Origin: PALSA-610 sp038239145
GTDB taxonomy: Bacteria > Actinomycetota > Acidimicrobiia > IMCC26256 > PALSA-610
Direction: 5' to 3'
DNA: 64,000 bases
NCBI GenBank assembly: GCA_038239145.1
Contig: JBBSFB010000002.1
Coordinates: 1 to 64,000, forward strand
Part shown: piece after piece, positions 1-7,289 of the stretch
How positions within the stretch are numbered: the stretch's first letter is position 1
Layout of the letters: every line of letters starts with the position of its first letter
The notes under the pieces: model-generated
Database searches by the model: none
Told to the model about the DNA's origin: nothing
Seen by the model: only the letters and a program-made list of their open reading frames with translations
Position numbers and translations under genes: made by a program

Positions 1-238
1 ACCACGTGTCGTGCGCGGAACCGGCCGGGACCGACAGCACCAACGCATGCCCGTTCACCCCCACCGAACCGTTACCGACCGGGTTCTCCACCGACCACAA
101 CGACGAATTCAACGACGCAGCATGAAAGTCGTCCGACACCGCCGCGCCCGCCGCCGCGGCCGCCGGGGTGGCCGGCAGCGCAGCGATTATCGCCACGGCT
201 ACGCCCAGCGCGACCGCGCGCATGCGTCGAATTCTCAC
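1..238 (-). CDS. Secreted protein, N-terminal part (cut by window edge)
   Basis: The frame runs off the left edge, so only about 79 residues are visible. It starts at GTG 238 with a G-rich Shine-Dalgarno (GGGAGGGG) about 8 nt upstream; an ATG at 223 is an alternative. Residues 1-34 form a signal peptide: basic VRIRRMR, a hydrophobic core, then an Ala-rich cleavage zone. The mature start (SDDFHAASLNSSLW, then NGSVGVNGHALVLSV) has the look of a concanavalin-A-like beta-sandwich domain, as in secreted glycan-binding proteins or glycoside hydrolases. That family call is an inference from a short piece. It is divergent from the flippase at 478. Codon use is coding-like throughout (strong GC3). Confidence 0.6.
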   Translation of the reverse strand, partial: MRIRRMRAVALGVAVAIIAALPATPAAAAAGAAVSDDFHAASLNSSLWSVENPVGNGSVGVNGHALVLSVPAGSAHDTW

Positions 239-477
239 AACGGTGCCCCTCCCGCCAACCGAAGAATCGTACCGCACCTTTCTCACGCAACGCGATATGG
301 GCACGCCCTCGGTCACTGCACGCGCGCAAGACAGGCAGCTCCCGACCGTTGACCATGCCGGTCTGCACCACTGGAAACCGGGGCCCCACCTGCCGATAAG
401 GACACGACTCGCGTGAACTGGTCGCAGAGCGCGGGGGTACCATCGCTGGTTCGACGACGGATTCTGGAGCATCGCGC

Positions 478-2055
478 GTGGTCAAGAGATCGATGACCGA
501 CGAGCCCACTTCGTCCGTCGAGGAGCTCTCGGGTCATTCGCTCCTGAGCGGCGGCGTCTGGGTCATCGCCAGCCGGGCGCTCCCCCAGATCTACGTCCTG
601 GTGTCGTCGGTGCTGATCGCCCGGTTCCTGACCGTGGGCGATATGGGCCGCCAGAGCTACATATCGTTCATTTCCGCCTCGCTCGTCATGGTGTGCAGCT
701 TCGGGCTGAGCGGGGCGCTGGTCCGGTACGGCGGGGAGCTTGTCGGCCAGGACCGTCTCGGTGTACTGCGGGGCCTGATCTGGTGGTCGACCAAGATCCA
801 GGTCTTCGGCGCGCTGCTCACCGGCGTGATCATGGTCGTGATCGGTGCCTTCAGCCACGACATGCAGGCCTCGTGGACGTGGGCGGCGGTGGCCACCGCG
901 TTCGCCACGTTCCAGAACGTCCCCAACGGTGTGCTGAGCGTGCTCCGGCGCTGGAAGGAAGCGTCGATCATCACGCTCGCGATCGGCCTCGCGTTCACCG
1001 TCGGCATCGCGGGCGTGCTCGCACTCGGGGGCGGGATCGCGGGCGTGTTCGCGGTCGGCGCGGTCCTGTCGATCGTCGCCACCGCCTGGACGAGTTGGAT
1101 CGCGCTGAAGGTGCTCAACTCGGTGGCGCCTCGCTCGGAGCCGTACGAAGAGCTCAAGCGCCCGATGATCGGCTACTCGGCGACGATCTGGGCCGGCTTC
1201 CTGCTCACCCTCGTCGTCCTGCGTCGTTCCGAGTTCTTCTTCCTCGATCGTTACTCGTCCGCGCAGGCAATCGCCTACTACTCGGTGGCGTTCGCGGTCG
1301 TGGCCGGTGTCGGGTCGGCGGTCGAGTCGTTGTCGGGCGTCGTCGCCCCGACCGTCGCGTCGCTCCACGGCTCCGGCGATTCCGTACGCATCAGCTCGGG
1401 CTTCTCGCGCGCCTCGCGCCTCGTGATCCTCGTGTGCGTACCGATCAGCGCGTTCGGCATCGTGTTCGGCCCACCGCTCATCCGCCTCGTGTACGGCGGC
1501 GACTACGCGCGCACGGCCGGACCGCTACGGATCATGCTGCTCGCGTTCCCCGTCATCGCGTTGATGAGCCTCTGCAGCGGTCTGCTGTGGGGTGTCGGAT
1601 ACGTCAAGGCCTGGTTGATCGTGTTCTGCTTCGCCGCGGTCGTCGACGTTGGGCTGGACGTGCTCCTCATTCCCGGGCACGCCGAGGTCGGCGCCGCTTG
1701 GGCCAACAACACCGCGCAGGTCGTCGCCTCGGTCATGATCGTCGCCTACACGGTGCGCAAGTTCGGACCGCTCGAATGGCAGGGCCTCGTACTCGCGCGC
1801 GCCGTGATCGCTAGTGCGCTCGCGGCCGGCGCCGGTTGGCTCTGCGTCAGCGTCGTCGGCGGCGCAGAGGGGATCATGGCCGGCGCCGTCGTCGCGACGT
1901 TGCTGTTTCTCCTGTTCTCCCGACTCCTGCGTACCGTGCCCCACGACGATGCCCGGTGGATCGGCGACTCGGTACACGGCCGGTTCGGACGGACGATCGC
2001 CGGCATCGTGGGCCTCGCTGCGACCGACCACGGCGACGAGCTGATCGAGAGCTGA
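478..2055 (+). CDS. Wzx-type polysaccharide flippase (MOP superfamily)
   Basis: A 525-residue integral membrane protein with about 12-14 hydrophobic segments beginning near residue 25, the usual size and layout of Wzx/RfbX flippases that move lipid-linked oligosaccharide repeat units across the membrane. The N-terminal stretch LLSGGVWVIASRALPQIYVL is typical of the family's first helix. GTG 478 is preferred because GGAG lies 8 nt upstream; an in-frame ATG at 493 has only a weak AAGAGA before it. The stop overlaps the ATG of the next glycosyltransferase by one base, so the two are translationally coupled. With the O-antigen ligase-like protein at 12187 it suggests a Wzx/Wzy assembly route. The exact substrate cannot be read from the sequence. 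Confidence 0.85.
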   Translation: MVKRSMTDEPTSSVEELSGHSLLSGGVWVIASRALPQIYVLVSSVLIARFLTVGDMGRQSYISFISASLVMVCSFGLSGALVRYGGELVGQDRLGVLRGLIWWSTKIQVFGALLTGVIMVVIGAFSHDMQASWTWAAVATAFATFQNVPNGVLSVLRRWKEASIITLAIGLAFTVGIAGVLALGGGIAGVFAVGAVLSIVATAWTSWIALKVLNSVAPRSEPYEELKRPMIGYSATIWAGFLLTLVVLRRSEFFFLDRYSSAQAIAYYSVAFAVVAGVGSAVESLSGVVAPTVASLHGSGDSVRISSGFSRASRLVILVCVPISAFGIVFGPPLIRLVYGGDYARTAGPLRIMLLAFPVIALMSLCSGLLWGVGYVKAWLIVFCFAAVVDVGLDVLLIPGHAEVGAAWANNTAQVVASVMIVAYTVRKFGPLEWQGLVLARAVIASALAAGAGWLCVSVVGGAEGIMAGAVVATLLFLLFSRLLRTVPHDDARWIGDSVHGRFGRTIAGIVGLAATDHGDELIES

Positions 2056-3368
2056 TGCCCGCTCGTAGCGCCGACTCGTCGGATTCCCGCTCTCGCATCG
2101 CGTTCGTCGCCCAGCCGATCGACCGCCTGCTCCCCCCGTTGCAAAACTCGGTCGGAGCATGCACGTGGGGTCTGGCCGGATCGCTCGCGGAAACCGCCGA
2201 CATCACGGTGTACGGGCGGGGCAACGGTCACGACGGCGTCGCCGAGAACGAAGAGCACGCGGGCATGAGTTTCCGCTTCCTCGACGCCCCCCGCCCCGAC
2301 CGGCTCCTGTTCCGCGAATACGCCCGGATCGCGCCGTGGCTCCGGCCGCTCAACCGCGGGGTGATACCACCGATCTCGTCGTCGGCCGCGCTGTTCCCTC
2401 TCTACACGCGCGCCGTGGCTCGCGAAGTCGCGGCGCGCGATTTCGACGTGGTGCACGTGCAGCACAGCACGCAGTACGTCCGCCCGGTAAAAGCGCGCAA
2501 CCCGCGTAGCGCGGTCGTGCTCCAGCTCCACGCCGAGCTGTACCCGCAGAACAATCTGAAGGCGATCGAACGCCGGCTGTCATCCGCGGATCTCGTGGTA
2601 AGCGTGAGCGACTACATCACCGATATGACACGCGAGCAGCTCCCCCGTCTCGCCGACCGCTGTCACACACTGTGGAACGGCATCGACCCCAGCGAGTTCC
2701 CCGTCGCCAAAGATCACCGCGCCGGCGCGGGCCCACTGACGATCATGTACGCGGGCTCGGTGTCACCACACAAGGGTGTGCACGTCCTCATCGACGCGTT
2801 CGTGTCGATCGCGGACCGGTATCCCGACACACGACTCGACGTCGTCGGACCGCTCCACACCGTCCCGCCGTCGGAGACGTATCCGATGAACGATCGCCGG
2901 CGCGAGAACGAGATCGCCACGATGTACGCAGGCGACTACATCGAGCAGCTCCGGGCTTCGATCCCGCCGGCCCTCGCCGATCGGATCGCGATCCTCGGCG
3001 GCATTCCTCGTGCCGAGCTCCTGGCCCGCTACTCGGCGGCCGACGTCTTCGTGTTCCCGTCGATCTGGGACGAGGGCTTCGGGCTTCCCCCGGTCGAGGC
3101 GATGGCAGCGGGAGTCCCGGTGGTCGCGTCACGCTCGGGCGCGGTGTCGCACACCGTCATCGACGGCGAGACCGGCATCCTCGTCGACAAGAACGACACG
3201 CTCGCGCTCGCCACGGCGATCAGCCGGTTGCTCGGCGACCGGGAGCTGCGGGCGAGCATGGGAGAGCGCGGTCGACGGCGAGCGCTCGACCACTTCACCT
3301 GGGCTCAGGCCGCCAATCGTGCGACCGAGCTCTACGACATGGCTCGCGGGCGCATCCGCACGCCGTAA
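2055..3368 (+). CDS. Glycosyltransferase family 4
   Basis: A 437-residue GT-B enzyme, probably adding one sugar to the repeat unit at the cytoplasmic face. The C-terminal donor domain has the GT4 signatures AGSVSPHKGVHVLIDAF (near residue 235) and an EX7E motif in WDEGFGLPPVEAMAAG (about residues 338-347), followed by GVPVVAS. The start ATG at 2055 shares its A with the flippase TGA. Its neighbours are the flippase upstream and, after a non-coding gap holding a permease remnant, a minus-strand PqqD-like gene. Donor and acceptor cannot be told from motifs alone. Confidence 0.88.
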   Translation: MPARSADSSDSRSRIAFVAQPIDRLLPPLQNSVGACTWGLAGSLAETADITVYGRGNGHDGVAENEEHAGMSFRFLDAPRPDRLLFREYARIAPWLRPLNRGVIPPISSSAALFPLYTRAVAREVAARDFDVVHVQHSTQYVRPVKARNPRSAVVLQLHAELYPQNNLKAIERRLSSADLVVSVSDYITDMTREQLPRLADRCHTLWNGIDPSEFPVAKDHRAGAGPLTIMYAGSVSPHKGVHVLIDAFVSIADRYPDTRLDVVGPLHTVPPSETYPMNDRRRENEIATMYAGDYIEQLRASIPPALADRIAILGGIPRAELLARYSAADVFVFPSIWDEGFGLPPVEAMAAGVPVVASRSGAVSHTVIDGETGILVDKNDTLALATAISRLLGDRELRASMGERGRRRALDHFTWAQAANRATELYDMARGRIRTP

Positions 3369-3398
3369 TCGCGGCACTCGCACGCTCGCCGAATCAAC

Positions 3399-3520
3399 TC
3401 AGTACGAGCCGAGGGTGCCGGTGACCCGTGCGGCCCGCAGCGCCTTCTTCAGCACGAACAACGACAACGGGAGCAGCACGACCGCGAACGCCGTCAGCGC
3501 CGCGTAGTCGCCCGCGACCT
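3399..3520 (-). pseudogene. C-terminal remnant of an ABC-2 type transporter permease
   Basis: On the minus strand a frame ending in TGA at 3399-3401 reads DYAALTAFAVVLLPLSLFVL followed by KKALRAARVTGTLGSY. A last membrane helix followed by a basic 'R.AR.TGTLG.Y' end is the usual C-terminus of ABC-2/DrrB-like permeases. Only about 35-40 residues remain. Upstream the frame becomes Arg-rich and non-membrane and runs into the PqqD-like gene, and there is no start codon or partner ATPase. I read it as the surviving tail of a deleted export permease. It could mark the edge of an ancestral ABC-transporter export operon replaced by the Wzx system. The similarity is by eye only. Confidence 0.5.
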
Positions 3521-3562
3521 GCCGACGCCCTCGAGCTGCAGACTCACGGCTGCAGCCGATCG

Positions 3563-3835
3563 TCAGGCAGCGGACGACACGAAACCGAGGCGGACGAGTT
3601 CATCGAGAAAGGTTTCGACGTCCGCGGTGGCTTGTGTGAGGCTCACTTCCGGGAACGCCCCGTTCACGATCTCGGCCAGCCGGGCCGCCGAGGTCGGCGC
3701 CGCCGCAAGGGTCCGCCAGATGAGCGAACCGACCGGATTGAGGGTGACGAGCTCGCTCGACGCCTGGTCGATGAGCATCACCTTGACGTCGACCTCTTCC
3801 CACAAGACGCCGTTCGCGACCCCGAAGTTCGACAT
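3563..3835 (-). CDS. PqqD-like / RRE-fold peptide-binding protein
   Basis: A 90-residue protein, the length of PqqD. It carries the family core LNPVGSLIW (residues 32-40) and a C-terminal helix ending VETFLDELVRLGF, as in PqqD and related RiPP recognition elements, which hand a peptide substrate to a modifying enzyme. The start at ATG 3835 (MSNFGVANGV) gives a standard PqqD N-terminus; an ATG 111 nt further upstream (3946) would add an unlikely basic extension. No radical SAM partner, precursor peptide or PQQ gene is visible nearby. Stand-alone PqqD-like proteins are common in actinobacterial polysaccharide loci, where their role is not clear. It is transcribed divergently from the epimerase at 4057. 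Confidence 0.7.
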   Translation of the reverse strand: MSNFGVANGVLWEEVDVKVMLIDQASSELVTLNPVGSLIWRTLAAAPTSAARLAEIVNGAFPEVSLTQATADVETFLDELVRLGFVSSAA

Positions 3836-4056
3836 CTCCACGTTCCGCCCACCCTCTGTAGTCACGCCGCGACGAGTACAAGACGGAAAGTCAGGGTACA
3901 CGTGCGATAACGGCACGAAACGCGCATTGACGGGAAGACTGCTCAACCACGTACCACACCTGTCCGAATACGTTATGTGGGCGTGCTACCGTTCTCCGCT
4001 ACATACGGTCGGTCAATTACCTTGCGCCCCATTGGCCGAGTTCGTCAGGGATTCGC

Positions 4057-5079
4057 ATGCTGAACCGAGATGCCTCTTTCGAAATCCCCGGGGCCCCCGC
4101 GGCCGGGACGCGAGTCCTCGTCACCGGCGGTGGCGGATTCATCGGCGGGTGGCTGGTCGCCGACCTGATCCGCCGGGGATATGAGGTCCGCGCTGCTGAT
4201 CGCAAGCCCTACGGCGACTGGTACCAGGTCCACTCCGGGGCCGAGAACCTCACCCTCGACCTGAGTGAGATCGGCGCCTGCCGCGCGGCCGTCGACGGCA
4301 TTGACCAGGTCTTCAACCTCGCCGCCGACATGGGCGGCATGGGCTTCATCGAGCTCAACAAGGCCGCGTGCATGCTCACGGTGCTCATCAACACGCACAT
4401 GTTGATGGCGGCCCGCGAAGCCGGCGTCAACCGCTTCTTCTACTCCTCCTCGGCGTGCGTCTACGCCGCCGACAAGCAGGTGCAGACCGACGTCACGGCG
4501 CTGCGCGAGGAAGACGCCTACCCGGCGATGCCCGAGGACGGCTACGGCTGGGAGAAGCTGTTCTCCGAGCGCATGTGCCGCCACTTCGAAGAGGACTTCG
4601 GGCTCACGACACGCGTCGCCCGCTACCACAACGTCTACGGCCCCCAAGGGACCTGGGACGGTGGTCGGGAGAAGGCACCTGCGGCGATCTGCCGCAAGGT
4701 CGCAACCGCGGCGTTGAACGAGCTGCACGAGATCGAGATCTGGGGCGACGGCGAGCAGACCCGCAGCTTCACCTACATCGACGACTGCGTGTACGGCACC
4801 GAGCGCCTGACGTGGAGCGACGTCAACGAGCCGTTGAACATCGGTTCGAGCGAGCTCGTCTCGATCAACCAGATGGTCGACATCGTCGAGGACATCGCCG
4901 GCATCGCGCTCGAGCGCACGTACCTGCTCGACGCGCCGAAGGGCGTCCGCGGTCGCAACTCCGACAACACCCGGATCCTCGAACTGTTCGGTTGGGAGCC
5001 CAGCACGACCTTGCGCGAGGGCCTCGAGCAGAACTACCGCTGGGTCTACGACCAGGTCTCCAAGAGCCTCGGTCGTTGA
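4057..5079 (+). CDS. GDP-mannose 3,5-epimerase-like extended SDR
   Basis: A 340-residue extended SDR that most resembles GDP-mannose 3,5-epimerase, which turns GDP-D-mannose into GDP-L-galactose/GDP-L-gulose. The NAD motif is TGGGGFIGG (G24, G27, G30). By recalled numbering of the plant enzyme (S143, C145, Y174, K178, K217), the equivalents S132, C134, Y163, K167 and K206 are all present at a constant offset of 11. They lie in SSACVY, GYGWEK and GREKAPAA; YGPQGTWDGGREKAPAA is a near-signature of the family. It probably feeds an activated L-sugar or epimerised mannose to the glycosyltransferases that follow. Close NDP-sugar epimerases cannot be excluded, but conservation of both acid/base residues (C134, K206) argues for this activity. 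Confidence 0.82.
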   Translation: MLNRDASFEIPGAPAAGTRVLVTGGGGFIGGWLVADLIRRGYEVRAADRKPYGDWYQVHSGAENLTLDLSEIGACRAAVDGIDQVFNLAADMGGMGFIELNKAACMLTVLINTHMLMAAREAGVNRFFYSSSACVYAADKQVQTDVTALREEDAYPAMPEDGYGWEKLFSERMCRHFEEDFGLTTRVARYHNVYGPQGTWDGGREKAPAAICRKVATAALNELHEIEIWGDGEQTRSFTYIDDCVYGTERLTWSDVNEPLNIGSSELVSINQMVDIVEDIAGIALERTYLLDAPKGVRGRNSDNTRILELFGWEPSTTLREGLEQNYRWVYDQVSKSLGR

Positions 5080-5117
5080 GCGAGCCGGGCTCGGGCCCGG
5101 CTCGACGAGGAGCATGC

Positions 5118-6047
5118 GTGGGCACCCAGACTGCGCGTGACGCGACCATCTGCATCACGACGTATCGACGACCGCAGGGCCTCGCACGGCTCCTCGAGTC
5201 GATCGACGCGCTCGAAGTTCCCGACGGCTGGGTTTTCGACGTCGTGGTCGTCGACAACGACGTCGACGGATCGGCGCGCGCGACCGTCGAAGCCGCAGGG
5301 AATCCCGACGTGCGTTACGTCGTGGAACCCGCGCGCGGCATCGCCCAGGTCCGCAACCGCGCGATCGTGGAGACGCAGACGTCACCGTGGGTCGCGTTCC
5401 TCGACGACGACGAATGGCCGGAACCGAACTGGTGGCGCCGCCTGGTCGAGGTGCAGAACGAGACCGGCGCCGACGTGGTGATCGGGCCCTCGGAGCCCGT
5501 GTTCGAGACCGACCCGCCGCAATGGATCAGAGAAGGCCGCTTCTTCGAGCGCGACCGCTTCGCCACCGGCACCGACATCCCGTCGTGGCTCGCCCGCACG
5601 AGCGGCGTCATGATCCGGCGTTCGTGCTTCGAACGACTGGGCGAGCGACCCTTCGACGAGCGCCATCCCCTCGCCGGCGGCGAAGACGTGCGGTTCTTCA
5701 AGGAGGTCGAAGACCTCGGCGCCCGGATTGTCTGGGTCGACGATGCGGTCGTGAACGAGTTCGTCCCCGCGACCCGCTCGAATGCGCGGTGGCTGTTGCG
5801 ACGCGCCTTTCGCATCGGTAACTCCCGCAGCGTCGCGCTCCTGCTCGACGGAGCGAGCCCGACCCGACGCCTGAAGCGCGTCGCGCGCGGCGTCGTCGAC
5901 ATCGGTATCGGCTTCGGCCGCCTCGTCGGCTCCCGGACGAAGGCCGAGCGGATGGCGAGCATCTCCCGCGCCGCGCTCGGGCTCGGGCTCATCGCCGGTG
6001 CGCTGGGCCTCCGCTACGACGAGTACAAGTTGACCCACGGCCGATGA
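5118..6047 (+). CDS. Glycosyltransferase family 2
   Basis: A 309-residue GT-A enzyme. The start is GTG 5118, with GAGGAG 5 nt upstream; the ATG at 5114 is out of frame. Residues 8-100 hold the GT2 pattern: ATICITTYRRP, VVVDNDVDG, RGIAQVRNRAI and the acidic metal-binding run AFLDDDEWPEPNWW. The middle has the usual acceptor-side GEDVRFFKEVEDLG. The C-terminal ~70 residues are basic and mildly hydrophobic, suggesting membrane association. It follows the epimerase by 38 nt, and its stop overlaps the next GT4 start (ATGA), so the three are very likely one operon. Sugar specificity is unknown. Confidence 0.87.
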   Translation: MGTQTARDATICITTYRRPQGLARLLESIDALEVPDGWVFDVVVVDNDVDGSARATVEAAGNPDVRYVVEPARGIAQVRNRAIVETQTSPWVAFLDDDEWPEPNWWRRLVEVQNETGADVVIGPSEPVFETDPPQWIREGRFFERDRFATGTDIPSWLARTSGVMIRRSCFERLGERPFDERHPLAGGEDVRFFKEVEDLGARIVWVDDAVVNEFVPATRSNARWLLRRAFRIGNSRSVALLLDGASPTRRLKRVARGVVDIGIGFGRLVGSRTKAERMASISRAALGLGLIAGALGLRYDEYKLTHGR

Positions 6048-7246
6048 CGAACGACGCGGACATGCACGTGCTCGTCGTGACCCACTCGGAGAAGGTCTGG
6101 GGGGCCGAGCGCCAGCTCTTCGAGCTCCGGACGCGCCTCGCCGACGCCGGCATCCGGCTCACGCTCGCGTGCCCGCCCGACTCCGATCTCGCTCGAGCCT
6201 GGACCGCAACCGGTTCACCGACCGTCGCGTACACGCCCGCGGGCCCGCTCGGCCTGCGCGACGACGACGGGAGTCGCCGCGGCGCCCGATCGATCGCCGC
6301 GCAGATGCGCGTCATCGGATCCGACGCACGTCACATCCGCCGCCTGATCCGATCGGTCGGCGCCGACGTGGTCGAGTCGTACACGCTGAACGCGAACGTC
6401 GAGGTGGTGCTCGCAGGCCGGGCGTCGCACACCCCGAGCGTGCTCGACGTCCACGACATCGTCGTTCCCGGGTTCGGCCGCCGCGTCCTCGGTCTGGCGG
6501 CGGGAGCGGGCACCGTCACGATCGCCAACAGCGGCGCCACCGCTTCGACCGTCGGGCGTGGACGCGTCGAGATCGTGTTCCCGGGCGTCGACACCGACCG
6601 CTTCGTTCCGGGTCCCGCCGATGCGGCGACCCGGGCCCGCCTCGCGGCGCACCCCGATCGGCCCGTCGTCGGCATCCTCGGCCGGGTCGACCCGGAGAAG
6701 GGCATCGACGTCGTGGCCCGCGCCGTCGCGCGTCTCCTTCCCCCGCTCGACGAGACCCAGCTCGTCGTCGTGGGTGCGTCACTCATGGCTGCCCGCGACT
6801 TCGACACCGCGCTCCGGGCCGAGGTCGGCGGCCTCCTCGGAGGCCGGGCCCGCTTCGTCGAGCCGACCGACGACGTACCCGCCGTGATGCGTTGCCTCGA
6901 CGTACTCGTGAACGCCTCGAGGGCCGAGCCTTTCGGTCTGACCGTCCTCGAGGCCCAGGCGTGCGGTGTACCGGTCGTGGCGAGCGCGGCCGGCGGTATC
7001 CCCGAGTTCGTCACCGACGACGCGAACGGTCTCTTGTTCGCGTCCGGGGACGACGACGCGCTCGCGCGTGCGCTCACCCGACTGCTCTCCGATGCAACGC
7101 TGCGAAGCCGGCTCACGGCCGAAGCGATCATCACCGCGCGTGCGAAGTCGATGGATCACCAAGCTGCGCTCGTTGCCGACGTGTACCGCGCCGCGGTCGC
7201 GCGCCGGCCCCGGAGACGCGCGCTGTCGAGCCTGAGCCCGAAATGA
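6044..7246 (+). CDS. Glycosyltransferase family 4
   Basis: A 400-residue GT-B enzyme. Its N-terminal domain begins HVLVVTHSEKVWGAERQLFE. The donor half has GILGRVDPEKGIDVVARAV and the EX7E motif in ASRAEPFGLTVLEAQACG, followed by VPVVASAAGGIPE. The ATG at 6044 overlaps the preceding TGA by 4 nt. It ends in a basic tail (ARRPRRRALS). It belongs to the same operon as the GT2 at 5118 and presumably adds a further sugar to the repeat unit. Confidence 0.87.
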   Translation: MTNDADMHVLVVTHSEKVWGAERQLFELRTRLADAGIRLTLACPPDSDLARAWTATGSPTVAYTPAGPLGLRDDDGSRRGARSIAAQMRVIGSDARHIRRLIRSVGADVVESYTLNANVEVVLAGRASHTPSVLDVHDIVVPGFGRRVLGLAAGAGTVTIANSGATASTVGRGRVEIVFPGVDTDRFVPGPADAATRARLAAHPDRPVVGILGRVDPEKGIDVVARAVARLLPPLDETQLVVVGASLMAARDFDTALRAEVGGLLGGRARFVEPTDDVPAVMRCLDVLVNASRAEPFGLTVLEAQACGVPVVASAAGGIPEFVTDDANGLLFASGDDDALARALTRLLSDATLRSRLTAEAIITARAKSMDHQAALVADVYRAAVARRPRRRALSSLSPK

Positions 7247-7277
7247 ACGCTGCGAAAACGTGCCTTGCACCCGTCGT

Positions 7278-7283
7278 TAGGAT
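7278..7283 (+). promoter_or_regulatory. Putative -10 hexamer TAGGAT, leaderless start
   Basis: TAGGAT lies 6 nt before the GTG start at 7290, with no Shine-Dalgarno between. Initiation about 7 nt after a -10 would place the 5' end at the start codon, so the mRNA is probably leaderless. The preceding gene ends at 7246, leaving room for an internal promoter. Confidence 0.4.
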
Positions 7284-7289
7284 TTTGCC

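Noticed and set aside
5114..5116. ATG as start of the GT2 gene
   Set aside because: It is out of frame with the GT2 reading; GTG 5118 has a good ribosome site.
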